From the NCBI GenBank assembly GCA_949775045.1, contig OX459110.1:10549741-10613740 (forward strand): 64,000 nt of DNA. The letters are read 5' to 3'. Each line of letters begins with the position of its first letter. Position 1 is the first letter of the stretch. A program made the translations under genes and the position numbers. Source of the DNA: Metridium senile (taxonomy: Eukaryota; Cnidaria; Anthozoa; Actiniaria; Metridiidae). Shown one piece after another: positions 47,857 through 59,265 of this stretch. The notes under the pieces were generated by a model. The model was not told the DNA's origin and ran no database searches. It saw nothing but the letters and a program-made list of their open reading frames with translations.

Positions 47857-48015
47857 CTAGCTCCTTGCGGAGCATGAAGCGAGAAACAACTCCCTCCACT
47901 GTGGCCTGTACATTGCGATCTGTTCAGCTTCTTTCCAGTCCCGCCACCCCATCTTTTTCCTCTCTTTTCCAATTGTTCTCCTCCATGTCTCTCTTGGCCT
48001 TCCCTTCTTACGCTT
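47857..48015 (-). pseudogene. Non-LTR retrotransposon (LINE) C-terminal coding tail
   Basis: One minus-strand frame reads KRKKGRPRETWRRTIGKER, KKMGWRDWKEAEQIAMYRP, QWRELFLASCSARS and then TAG (47857-47859). The basic GRP-TWRR block followed by W-EA, A-R-W and a terminal C is the usual end of many LINE endonuclease-reverse transcriptases. Only about 50 codons remain; upstream (towards 48020) sequence runs straight into the ATC/CAC microsatellite field. So it is a 5'-truncated copy. Confidence 0.8.
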
Positions 48016-48039
48016 TCATTAATGATATGTAATCAATTA

Positions 48040-48227
48040 TCAATCATCATCATCATTATCAATCATGCAATCAACGTTACCATATTATTATCACTGTCAG
48101 AGATTGATATTGTTGTCATCCGGATCATCACCATCATCAACACTATCATCACCAGCACCATCAACATCATCATCACCATTACACATCAACAACAAAATCA
48201 TCATCATTGCCATCACTCACGATCACC

Positions 48228-48261
<34 letters not shown>

Positions 48262-48789
48262 TTATCAATCAATCAACGTTACCATATTATCAGCATGGTC
48301 AGAGATTGACAATGTTGTCATCATCATCACCATCTTCATCATCACCAACACTATCATCATCATCACCATCACTCATTAACAACATCATCAACATCATTAT
48401 CATCACCACCAGCCACCACCACCATCATTATCAATCAATCACAATCAACGTCCATAGTATCATTGTACCAAATTAACATTGTTGTCATCGATCATCATCA
48501 TCTTCATCATTAATTACATATACCACCACCATCATCATCACCATCACTCATCATAATCCGGCACCACCACCATCATCATCACCATCATCATCACCATCAT
48601 TAATTACATATACCACCACCATCATCACCACCATCACCATATCATCACCACCATCACCATATTATCACCACCACCATCACCATCACTCATCTTCATCATC
48701 ATCTTCATCACCATCACTCATCTTCATCATCATCTTCATCACCATCACTCATCTTCATCATTATCATCACCATCACTCATCATCATCGT

Positions 48790-48824
<35 letters not shown>

Positions 48825-49015
48825 TCACCATCACTCATTATCATCATCATCTTAACCACCACCACCACCACCACCACCACCATCATCATCATCACCATCA
48901 CTCATCATCATTATATTTACCACCACCAATAACACCACCACCACCACCAACACCACTATCATCATCATCTTCTTCATTATCACCACCAACAACATCATCC
49001 GTATATATCATCCGT
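48040..49015. repeat. 1 kb ATC/CAC microsatellite field with longer-period structure
   Basis: ATC, CAC and TTC triplets in long blocks. Embedded are three copies of a single-copy-like word set (AATCAACGTTACCATATTAT, CAGAGATTGA, ATTGTTGTCATC) at about 48070, 48273 and 48440, and two copies of ATTAATTACATATACCACCA at 48510 and 48600. It therefore grew by 100-200 bp segment duplication as well as slippage. Confidence 0.92.
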
Positions 49016-49205
49016 ATCATTTCACTCCATGAAACTTTTTTGCTCCAATAGCTACATTTTGCGTGCATTTTACTTTTAATGGCTTGCTGACAAACGGAAA
49101 AAATGATAAAAAGACTGACCTTGTAAGTGATCGAGTGCAATATACACACGAAAATGCAGACTGCGGAGTACACCTAGCAACAAGATAACTGACAGAAGAG
49201 AATAT

Positions 49206-49350
49206 AAATGGAAACTAGCGAGTAAACTAGTATAGGATGCGTCGGTGTTTGATATAAACGATAGGTAATAGAATGAAATTTGTAGCACCGTAAAAATGTT
49301 AACTTGACCATACTGACGTTTCGAGCTTTAGCCCTTCGGCGGAGTAAAAG
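49206..49350 (+). repeat. Dispersed repeat family B copy
   Basis: TGGAAACTAGCGAGTAAACT to GAGCTTTAGCCCTTCGGCGG, full length, with TCGG-to-GCGG change near the end. Confidence 0.88.
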
Positions 49351-49930
49351 AGTTAGACTAAGAGAATGATTTCATGCATGAAAGCCAGCGTATCAGTACT
49401 ACTGAAGGCTAAAGGCAACTTCGATACTGCACTAAAGGCTGGCCTCACGAAAAGGGCAGGGGTGAGATTGAGAGCACCAAGGAAAGCGTTGATAGAGAAA
49501 AGAAGAGATCCAGATACACAACGAATCACAAATATTCTCTCTCCATGCACGGAGATGAAAACGTACCTTTACAACGTTTGAATCGTGCACTTTTGAAAAA
49601 CCTAATGGTCGCACTACTTATATAGAGTATAACCACTGTTCATTTTTGAACAGAATGCATGGACTATGGAAGCTGAGAGCGGTCGGATGTAAGGCAGAAC
49701 TACACTGATACAGTCAGAAGATATTAACTTGTGTGGCAGCTATAACAACTGACGATAAAGGCGCTGGCTGCACGAGGAGGGCGCTGGCTGCACGAGGAGG
49801 GCGCGAGGATAAGGGAAGAGAATATAGCAAGAAGAAACATTATATGGGTCCCCAAACTGTAGCCTTGCAAGTATGGATAACATGCCTTAGCTTCATGCAT
49901 GCAGGCGAAGTTTGTCAGTCAGTCAATAAA
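49350..49930. other. Between family B copies, no recognised gene
   Basis: A short ORF at 49366-49581 (basic, lysine/arginine-rich) has no family match I know. GGGCGCTGGCTGCACGAGGA is repeated in tandem at 49758-49800. Confidence 0.4.
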
Positions 49931-49935
49931 TATAT

Positions 49936-50215
49936 AAATGAAAACTAGCGAGTAAACTAGTATAGGCTGCGTCGGTGTTTGATATATACGATAGGTAATA
50001 GAATGTAATTTGTAACACCGTAAAAAAGGTTAACTTTACTAAATATAAATGGAAACTAGTGAGTAAACTATAGTATAGGCTGCGTCGGTGTTTGATATAA
50101 ACGATAGGTGATATAATGAAAGTTGTCATTTTACTCCGACGAAGGGCTAAAGCTCGAAACGTCAATAAAGTTAAGTCAACATTTTTTTACGGTGTTAGAA
50201 CTTTCATTATATTAC
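49936..50215. repeat. Cluster of three family B copies, two direct and one inverted
   Basis: 49936-50036 (+, truncated before the CCGACGA end), 50046-50123 (+, truncated), 50131-50215 (-, with CTCCGACGAAGGGC at its start). The last two are head to head, sharing ATAATGAAAGTTGTCA / GAACTTTCATTATATTACCT. Confidence 0.85.
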
Positions 50216-50219
50216 CTAT

Positions 50220-52200
50220 CATTACTATTTATCATAGGTTGCAATCAGAATGAGAAAATAGAAACCTCTCTCGAATGCAACAGCAGACACCGAGTCCATG
50301 TATTCTGATAAGGTCAATCATCAAAAATGCAGATACTCTCTAGATTATTAAACAGCACTGACAAAACCAATACCATTGTAGCAATGTTCATTGTTCAACG
50401 ATGTTTTATCACTGTATAATCAAGAGCCAAGTGGAACCAGTAAGGCCAAAGTTGTATTTGCTTTGCATACTAAGAGGCGTTAAAAATAAACAATACAAAA
50501 TCCAGGATTAGAGGCACAAATCTGCAAAAATAACCCCATAATCCCATAAATGTGTTATGTTCGTTAAAAGTCCATTAAACGTCCGATCAAAAATTCGATT
50601 CTGACCACCTACATTCTTCACTGATCAAACGTTCGATTTCCAAGTTTCTTAACTTAATATAAATTTAATCGAAAGTCCATTCAGTGCTTAATATAGAAAG
50701 TTGTGTTTCTTGGTCTATATATAACAATTTAAGCGTTAATTAGTTTATATTCTTTAATGTTAAGTATGTATTTAAGTTTTATTGATTTATTCCTCACGTC
50801 AATACAAGGCTCACCACCTTGACGCGTGCATGATCTTAACCAATCACTCCTACCAGCTGTAATCATCGTTGTTCGTCCATCCACTATGCACTAAGTAACC
50901 TACGCATGAGCTGCAAAAGTGTTAATCTATCAAGCATAAATGCCCAGCTTTTTGCTGTTAGCACCAGCTTAGTATCTCGTTGGACAAACCAAAGTCAACG
51001 TGTGCAGCAAGAATCGACACTTACACGCGAGAGAACGAGAAAAAGCTGCATCATTCAACTCGCGATTTTCACAAGACCACACGTGTAATCCACGCTCAAT
51101 TTTATTATTTGTTTCTAGAAAAGCTAGAGTTTTAAGGATGAGAACTAGTTAGAATACAAAGGAGATGCGAATGTTTTACAAGGCCACACGGTTTGAAAAC
51201 CACAAATTATTTTAATCCGTCTAAACAAGCTGAGGTATATCGTGCGTGGATACAAGGGTTTTTCACGCGTGGGTTTTGCAATAACACGCGTGTTGCAAAG
51301 CTGCTATTAATTTCTAAATAAATGCGCGCGTGTTTTGCAAGGGTACGTGTACTGCCAAACTAAATTCATTAGATCTTCTTTTCTAAATTGTTTGCGTCAA
51401 CACCATGCATCCATGCGCTGATGACGCAATAGAGATTTTTAATATGCTTTGATTAAATGAAAAAGACCTACTCCTTTTGTTGTACTAAGAATCTCATTAA
51501 CTTTGTTTCCAACGAAAGTTCCTTGCGCAATTGAGCGCCAAAAGAACTGGAAGTTAATATGCATGATAAGATAGTACAGAGATCGTTTTTCGATCAAATA
51601 AACTGCAAGTTGCCATGTATATATCGATTATAGTAATCAAGTCTCTATGCAAATATATTTAGAATATTTTATGGAGCATCCTACACTGCCGAATAACCAC
51701 AAACACAGCTCCAAACTTCGTCCCAATACCTAATCACTTTTGTAGCTTATAGAGGAATCCCCCCTTTTAATAAATCAAGCTTATGTCCGCCAGTTTCTTT
51801 ATCGGTTTAAAAGTTTCTCAAATATATTTAGGAAGACAAAAATGATGAGAATGCAGCTCGTCAACTTGTTGGACCTTTCTATGACTAATATTTTGACGTC
51901 TTTTTACAAGGGTCATTTAGCAAGACCTGGGATGACGTCAGAGATGCTTCGCAAGCTCTAAGCCTAGCGGGATAGAACGATTATTGTGTGGAAAATTCAT
52001 TAAATAGTTTAACAGGCACGAGTTGTTTCGCACGTACCTCAATGCCCTTGGAATATACCTTGTCTTGGAGAAATATATAAATATTTTTTGATGTATTTTT
52101 GTTGGTTGTGAAATTTGCTGCATTGCATGGCCGATGAAGATACTGGTGAAAAACGTTTCTGAATGCACCAACTAATTTTAAAGGAAGTTATTATGGTTTG
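50220..52200. other. Intergenic, about 2 kb without recognisable gene
   Basis: No coding resemblance or ordered repeat; several CACGCGTG words between 51240 and 51330. Confidence 0.4.
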
Positions 52201-52204
52201 CAAA

Positions 52205-52310
52205 ACTAAAAGAACAAGAAGAACAATAAAAAGAAGAACAAGAAGGAAAGAAAAAGGAGGAAGATAAGAGGAAGAAGGGCCGAAGAAAAAGAACTAGAAC
52301 TGAGAAGAAA
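52205..52310. repeat. Purine-rich AAGAAC/GAAGAA tract
   Basis: About 100 bp almost free of pyrimidines on the plus strand (AGAACAAGAAG, GGAAAGAAAAAGGAGGAAG). A (TATATAAG)n stretch follows at 52393-52430. GCAAAAATTCTGACCGTA (52371) and GTCAGAATTTTTGC (52598) form the arms of an inverted repeat about 240 bp long. Confidence 0.7.
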
Positions 52311-52908
52311 TAATAGATAGATGTGTACAGTAAAATTAAAATAAATATTTTTACTGCAAAACAGTCATTTGCAAAAATTCTGACCGTACAAGTATATAAG
52401 TATATAAGTATATAGGTATATAGATATGTAGGTCATTCTGCCTTAAAACGCTCCAATATTTTTCAGAATTTATTAAATGACATGTAGTAAGCATCATTGA
52501 AGTATTATGGATGGTTCTGATAGCACCAAGAGCGCACAAAAGCACTCAAAGGCATAAATAAACATTACCCACAATGCACCCGATATACTTTGATGCGGTC
52601 AGAATTTTTGCAAACGACTGTATATATCAGTTTAGTTAGGCAATACTTAAGGTTTGCAGATATACGGTTTGTGGTCTACTTTAAAACTGAAAGGTTGTTG
52701 TACCAGTCGCTCAAATATGACTGAACTGTTTCTTCAGTGAATAGCTTGTCTAAAATCAAAAGGAGCTTAAATTCTGCCAGAATGGATATCTGTAAGCTAA
52801 ATACTAAATATTGACAGGTCATTGGGCTAAATGTATACAACAGAGACATAGTTTAGTCGGGATCTTTGTTGAGATACATATACAGAACAAACGGTTTACA
52901 TCAAGTCT

Positions 52909-53136
52909 ATGAATTATTGCTGTCAGCCCTTTGAACTGGAAAATCAGCCGATCTCTAAGTACTCGTCCAATCGATACCACGATGCTATTTGTCAGGAAGG
53001 TTACGAAGCATTTCCGTTTGAAACAAGAGACCTGATTCTATCAAATATCCACTCCACGTGTCCCACACGAATGATTTGTATATATAGTTGCCATGGTTAC
53101 TTGAATTACGAAACATACCGGCAGCGAATTGAATGA
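52909..53136 (+). CDS. Possible small ORF or 5' exon, unrecognised
   Basis: An ATG-initiated 75-codon frame with protein-like composition (starts MNYCCQPFELENQPISKY, later EGYEAFPFETRDLILSN). I recognise no family and no convincing donor site. It could be chance or the first exon of a gene. Offered only as a candidate. Confidence 0.2.
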   Translation: MNYCCQPFELENQPISKYSSNRYHDAICQEGYEAFPFETRDLILSNIHSTCPTRMICIYSCHGYLNYETYRQRIE

Positions 53137-53220
53137 GTGAGCATTTTGCAATTAGATCTTGGGAATCCAGGTATCCTAAAATTACTCTTTGACCTAATTA
53201 AAACATAATCACTAATTTTA

Positions 53221-53735
53221 TCAGGACCTGGATTTTTGACTTGATTATTGTTTATGTTGTTACCATGGTAATGTGTAGTACACAAACTTTCGGTAAAACA
53301 ATGATTGCTTAGATTTAATATAATGAGCACTGAATGAGTTCATCCACATTTACCTTTGACATTATAAGAAACTATTATTACTTATTTTATCAGGACCTGG
53401 ATTTCTGACTTGATTATTGTTTATGTTGTTACCATGGTAATGTGTAGTACACAAACTTTCGGTAAAACAATGATTGCTTAGATTTAATATAATGAGCACT
53501 GAATGAGTTCATCCACATTTACCTTTGACATTATAAGAAACTATTATTACTTATTTTATCAGGACCTGGATTTCTGACTTGATTATTGTTTATGTTGTTA
53601 CCATGGTAATGTGTAGTACACAAACTTTCGGTAAAATAATGATAGCCTAGATTTAACATTAACGAGCGCTAAATTAGTCCATCTACAGTTACCTTTGACA
53701 TCATAAGAAACAATAATTACTTATTTTATCAGTTT
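53221..53735. repeat. Satellite, 169 bp unit, three copies plus a diverged fourth
   Basis: TCAGGACCTGGATTTCTGAC opens units at 53221, 53390 and 53559. Units 2 and 3 are almost identical; the fourth (TCAGTTTTGGTATTG, 53729) is degenerate. Each carries TGTTACCATGGTAATGTGTA, a partial palindrome around CCATGG. Confidence 0.95.
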
Positions 53736-53839
53736 TGGTATTGTTTATGCGGTTCCCATGGTTACCTACAGCTGCAAAACGCCGACAGTGTAAATGGTTA
53801 AAATTCAATACACTGGTATTTTTTTTAATTATTGTACCG

Positions 53840-53985
53840 ATAGTAGGATCGTATCAAAGATATGCCTATTGTTCTGTTGCAATCTCAACCTGTTAAAAAA
53901 AGGAAACAAATCTCACGCGCTAATCAAAGTCTTCTTACTTTTCACCTACAATACCACATATGGTAATGGCATTGTTTTTAAGATT
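53840..53985. repeat. Dispersed repeat family E, copy 1
   Basis: GTATCAAAGATATGCCTATT, CTCAACCTGTTAA, CGCGCTAATCAAAGTCTT, CACCTACAATACCA and TATGGTAATGG recur at 62517-62660. Confidence 0.8.
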
Positions 53986-54915
53986 GCATACGATATCTTT
54001 GATTCGAGAAAATACAAAATTCAATATATTAGACACGTATAGCAGTTGCTTATGAGAAGGCACGGGCCACCCATGTTTAATAGATGGTCCACTGCACACT
54101 ATTCAATTCAAGGTCAAAGTCCAGACACCACGAGACAAGACCAGCCATGCCATTTACCGCATGCAGGCCACGTGCTTCGTTACCAAATGTAGAATTAAAT
54201 ACTTCTTACAAAATATTTATTTTCACTTCTCATCAATCATCCAAGTACTTACTCTCATGCAGGCGCTCTTTTGTGACGTTCGTATTGCGTGACGACACAA
54301 AGGAGCGGCTGCATAGGAGGCTACCAAGTACAGTTTTGTATTCTGATATGACAATAAGCTGAAAACTTGTCTGGGACCTTCATGCAGATGCTTTCGTTCA
54401 TGTCTAGTTATATAAGTGATGTCAGGTTTTGAGTTGAGGGGGGAGGCCAAGTGGAGGTGTTGAGTGTGAGGGGACGGGTCGAATGGGGGCGTCAGTCTGA
54501 AGCTGGGAGAGGCCCTTTTTGTAAGGAGGGAGTGGTTATGTATAAATTATATTCAAATTGAATACTATATTGTAAATTCATTGTTCCATGGATAATTACT
54601 TTGAATGCAATTGTTCATAAATCAGTATAAACGTTATTTTCGAAGCCCTCGACGGTAATTAAAAAGGAACTAATGCGCTCCATAAAAAGAATTCGAGTAA
54701 TTTTAATATTACAATTGCTTCTTTTAATTAAGACTTTGGTATTCGGCTCCTTCTTCTAGATCGATATCAAAACTTTTCCACATTTCGCAACGTGCAGAAT
54801 TTTGTGTCTAATTAATCCCTTTCGACTCATAAAACGTCTCGGTCAAGTAACCCCCATTGTGTATACCGATAGATCAAGCCAGATGAATCGTACAATTATT
54901 CTAGAACGTTTCTAG
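53985..54915. other. Intergenic, no gene seen
   Basis: CTCATGCAGGCGCTC/CTTCATGCAGATGC words near 54253 and 54378; otherwise nothing recognised. Confidence 0.4.
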
Positions 54916-54934
54916 ATAAATGACACTCACAAAG

Positions 54935-55195
54935 TTCTCGTTGTCTTTATATCGCTGAAAACACCATGTAAAGTTCAACAGTATCGGCATGGCTATCAAT
55001 TGCGCAAATTTCTCGGTTTTAAGTTCTGCGTTTGCGCAATGACGTGTAATAAATGATCCTTTCAAAGTTCTTGGTATGCATATCGCTGAAAACACCATGT
55101 AAAGTTCAACAGTGTCGGCCTGGCTATCACCATTGAGCAAATTTCTTTCCCTTGTCTTGGTTTTACAGTTCTGAAAACGTTTGCGCAATGACGTA
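54935..55195. repeat. Two-copy tandem duplication, period about 130 bp
   Basis: TATCGCTGAAAACACCATGT, AAAGTTCAACAGTRTCGGC, TGGCTATCA and GTTTGCGCAATGACGT in both copies. Confidence 0.92.
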
Positions 55196-55269
55196 CGCGT
55201 GTGTTGCTATTAAGAATTGAGTGCATGTAAGGTGCAAATATGCATGTGATTTAACTCGAGAGGGACGTG

Positions 55270-55525
55270 CATAATGCGCGTGCACTCGCTCCACACTCGC
55301 TCCTCGTAACACCTCCATATTCACCTTGTGGCTCATCGTTTCCTTAAACCACATGTAGCATGCATTCTTTCGAGTTTTTTCACACCGTTGTTTATATTTA
55401 TTTTAGTGTATTCAATATATAAACTTAATGTAAATATTTCACCAAATAGTGCCAAGGTATAGTTCCTATATTGTTGTTAATGCGTGTGCACTCGCTCCAC
55501 ACTCGCTCCTCGTAACACCGTCATA
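55270..55525. repeat. Direct repeat GCACTCGCTCCACACTCGCT, two copies 206 bp apart
   Basis: GCGTGCACTCGCTCCACACT then CGCTCCTCGTAACACC at 55277-55313 and 55483-55519. Confidence 0.85.
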
Positions 55526-56440
55526 TTTCACCAATTAATAGTGCATAGTGCATTTAGCCCATAGGGCATAGTGCGGCCTGCATTGTTGTCCCTGAAAGGA
55601 CTATGCAAGGTTTTGAAAAGACTTGACTTAAAGGCTATGCAATAATGTGGTTGTTAAGAAGTCGAAAAGGTTTCAAAGGTTTATTTTGTTTTCAACGTAC
55701 AAAAGTGAATACAAATACAAGATAAGCTAAATTAAGGGTGCAAGAGAGACAACCCAAAAGTGCTGAGAGATGAGGATAATTAAAATTAGGTATCTCGTCA
55801 ACTCGATATTACATTCTAGACTGACTGTACCGTATCAACAGTGAGAGCTTTGCATACCATTTGCCAGGAACGTTTTGCTTGGGCGCGTATTGATTGTAAT
55901 TACTGATTCCACGTACACCATCCCCTACTGTGCGTTGGAGCGTAGCTATACCCACTAATACTAAATGAGAAAGCCATGCACGATTCTTACTTCTAAAACT
56001 CATGAATAATTAATGAAGAGAAAACAAATACAAAATCACTAGCGTGAAGGAGTTTGAAATCTGATGAAACACTTGCATAAAATTAAGCCAACTTCGCTTT
56101 GAATTTCTCCAATAATTATCCAATAATTTGAGAAGTAATATCCAACACTCGAAAGAGTGATTCATCAGGTTTTCAAACACCTCAAAATGGGCCCCAAAAA
56201 ACTCGGCTGCACCTCGTTTTTTCAACCCATTTTCGGTGTTTGAAAAGCTGATGAAACACTCTTTCTCGTGTTTGATATATTACGAGAACCTACCATTCTC
56301 ACATATGCAGTTATGGAAAATATGTTTTGATATTCACCACTCTGATCCTTTTAACAATAGAGAGGATGTCATTTTAAAGTTGTGATTAAGTTGAATATAT
56401 CCCTTACCACACCGACAATTGTACTGCAGTAATCCCTTTT
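55525..56440. other. Intergenic, no gene seen
   Basis: TTTTCAAACACC/GGTGTTTGAAAA (56168 and 56235) flank a short stretch as a weak inverted repeat, with GATGAAACACT repeated. No gene. Confidence 0.4.
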
Positions 56441-56611
56441 ACGCCCGGCATGATCCAATACTTTGGACAGTGCCGGTCATTAGGGAAATACAACAGATTT
56501 CATAAACTTTGTCCAATGAAAAGACCTGCGAATACCGCACAGTTCGTCGGTCTTCGGATTTCGGCCGAAAATAACTCCGCTGAACACCAAGGAGCGCAGG
56601 TGTTTTTCACC

Positions 56612-56652
56612 ATGGCGGCCGTAGCGAAAGATTGGAACTTAGAAAATAAACG
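56612..56652 (+). CDS. Possible first coding exon, unrecognised
   Basis: CACCATGGCGGCC is an ideal Kozak context in a locally GC-richer patch. The frame reads MAAVAKDWNLENK and meets a possible donor CG|GTATTT. No downstream exon was identified, so this is a guess from start context only. Confidence 0.2.
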
Positions 56653-56654
56653 GT

Positions 56655-57110
56655 ATTTTTTAGATTTAGATTTATTTATATTGTTTCATATTTATTACAT
56701 ACTACAGATTGGAACTTAATTTTCAAACTGAATAATCGATTATTTCGTTAATAGAATTTGGTACTATAGCACCGATTGAAATGTTTTTAGTTACAAGGGC
56801 AACAGTTACAGCCGCAAAAATAAAGAAAAAAAGACATGGCATGATATTTCATTACAAATAAAAACAAACTTAACTTTTTCATACACTTAGGCCAGTATTA
56901 CATACCGAACAATGGACTGCACACGATAGCTTATCAAACCCTTATACACTACACGTCATAAAAATATATTTTCCAAAACATCAACTAGTCAGTTTTCAAC
57001 TCAATGAAATATAATCACGAATCTTAAGAGGATTCTTATTATTTCATTCTAATATGCATATAAGTCTCAAAATATCAACTTCATATTAAAAAAAATGAAT
57101 CAACGATTTA
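56655..57110. other. Intergenic, AT-rich, no gene seen
   Basis: Nothing recognised. Confidence 0.4.
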
Positions 57111-57115
57111 GAAAA

Positions 57116-57212
57116 GATAGGTAAAAGAATGAAATTTTTAACACCGTAAAAAATGTTAACTTATATATCTTAACTGACGTTTCGAGCTTTAGCCCTTCGT
57201 CGGAGTAAAATG
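57116..57212 (+). repeat. Dispersed repeat family B, 5'-truncated copy
   Basis: GATAGGTAAAAGAATGAAAT through TTTCGAGCTTTAGCCCTTCG. Retains the hammerhead-like end on the minus strand. Confidence 0.88.
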
Positions 57213-57620
57213 AGAAAGAAAAAAACTGGTTTTAAGATTTTAAAAGATCAGTCAGTCAGTTAATAAAACTACAGCAGCGTGTTTCTATACATGACCGGTA
57301 CACGTGCATGTCAGACTTGTTATATAACAGCTAAACAGTCACGCGAACACTAGTAACATTATTACTAACCACCCATGTGCCGCTATAAATATACTTCATC
57401 TTTCGATATTATATATGGTGCTTTTATCTTTACTTTGTGTGTTTTATTTGATATTTTATGTTGTACATTGGAATCAACTTTGGCAAACGTTAACACGAGC
57501 AGTGAGAGAGAATTAGAGTTATTTCCGTTGGAGTCAGTTTAATGAACTTCGTTCGCGATCAATGTTCAATTGAACTTTTTTTAATGTCTATTCAATGTCT
57601 GAGTGATTATTATGCATTTG
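57213..57620. other. Intergenic, no gene seen
   Basis: Nothing recognised. Confidence 0.4.
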
Positions 57621-57624
57621 GATT

Positions 57625-58110
57625 TTCATTCGTTGAATATTCCATTCAAAATATCATTCGCTATTGGCGTTGAATATTCCATTCAAAATTTCATTGCTTG
57701 TTCGTTGAATATTCCATGCATTCAAACTTTCATTCGCTATTCGTTGAATATTCCATTCAAAATTTCATTCGCTATTGGCGTTGAATATTCCATTCAAAAT
57801 TTCATTCGCTATATATTGGCGTTGAATATTCCATTCAAAATTTCATTTGCTATTGGCGTTGAATATTCCATTCAAAATTTCATTCGCTATTCGTTGAATA
57901 TTCCATTCAAAATTTCATTGCTTGTTCGTTCAATATTTTATTCAAAATTTCATTCGCTATTCAGTTAAATATCCCATTCAAATTTAATTAGATATTCGAT
58001 GAATATTCCATTCAATTAATATTTCATTGTCTATCATATTCGTTCAATATTCCATTCAAAATTTCATTCGCTATTCGTTGAATATTACATTCAAAATTTC
58101 CTCGTCTATT
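57625..58110. repeat. 35 bp minisatellite (TTGAATATTCCATTCAAAAT)
   Basis: About 13 units of CGTTGAATATTCCATTCAAA + ATTTCATTCGCTATT, some lengthened by 1-2 bp (TTGGCG) or 6 bp. Each unit contains the palindrome TTGAATATTC...TTCAA. Fully open in one frame only because the units lack stops. Confidence 0.95.
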
Positions 58111-58630
58111 CGGTCAAAATCTGCCATTGATAATTCAATTTGTTATACGATATTAAACTATTCAATATTCATCAGTAATATTCCTACACTTTACTCATTT
58201 TATTCACACTGGGTATTCGATATACATACAATAGGGTTTGAATATAACTCTGTTTATTTTGCATTCAATATTGATAATAGATACACAGATTTGATCAGCT
58301 GTATCAGGTGCTTGTTTTTTCTTTTCAGACAAAATTAAATTCGTAGTATTTCCGATGGTGACGTGTTACATACTTGTAACATAATTGTGGTGTACTTGAT
58401 ATCAAACTTTCCCGTTCTATTTTAATGTTTTTATCTGTTAAACCCTATAATTGTTGACTTGGGAAATTCTTATCTTATTTTTAAAGACTATTTTCGAAAG
58501 GATATCCTTTTCAACGACAATATATCATATCGTTGTTTGGTCATCGATTTTGTAAATGGTTTTTTTATTATTTTGTAGCAGGAATTATAATATATATATC
58601 GAGCTAAATTACATATAGAGATTACTTAAT
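58110..58630. other. Intergenic, AT-rich, no gene seen
   Basis: Echoes of the minisatellite to about 58160; nothing else. Confidence 0.45.
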
Positions 58631-58633
58631 GGA

Positions 58634-58742
58634 AAATGCGCGCGTACGATAGGATTTTTATGCACTCGTTGATGCTTCGTTCACTCGTTCGTTTTCTGAT
58701 ACTAGTTCTCAACTTGTGCATAAAAACTGTACGCGCGCATTT
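58634..58742. mobile_element. Short inverted-repeat element
   Basis: AAATGCGCGCGTAC and TTTTTATGCACT pair with TGTGCATAAAAACTGTACGC and GCGCATTT. About 109 bp. Confidence 0.6.
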
Positions 58743-58954
58743 ACCATTCTGGATCAGTCAGTACACAATAGTTAACTATTATAAACTATTATATTATTAT
58801 AAACTATTTTTATTATTTAATTTATTTATGAACAATATTTAAGCAGAGACTGATGCCCAGTTCAGTATAGCTGGTTTATTTATAAGATATATTATAAAAT
58901 TATGAAAAATATTCATCGTGGATTGAGATAAATTAGTATGTTATTTGTTTGTGT

Positions 58955-59035
58955 CACGAATGTCGAAGGTTTGGACCGCGACGTTTCGACTGCTACTGCT
59001 AGTCTCCATCAGGCGATGGGTAGACTGCACTGGAG
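58955..59035 (-). repeat. Second hammerhead-like retroelement end (Penelope-like, fragment)
   Basis: Minus strand reads GCCTGATGGAGACTAGCAGT, AGCAGTCGAAACGTCGCGG. The order CTGATG, GACT...AGTC stem, GAAACGTC matches the architecture of the family B terminus. No coding part nearby. Confidence 0.55.
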
Positions 59036-59265
59036 GGTAGATTTCAGTTTATATAGTAAACTTAAAAGAGTTTGAAAATGCTCGTCGTAGTATATTTTAA
59101 AAAGGACGTACATTTTCACTCCGTTTCATATTATTATCACGGAGCTAGCCCTCTAGGGGACATGTAAATTTTTTTCTGTCGAGTTTTTGGACGACTTTTC
59201 GGTCGACTTTTTTTTCTGTCGAGTTTTTGGTCAAGTTTTTTTTCATTTTTCATTTTTTATTATTA

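Noticed and set aside
57603..57968. 121-codon ORF with repeated NIPFKISF-like peptides
   Set aside because: Produced by the 35 bp minisatellite; frame slips between peptide versions and no other coding evidence.
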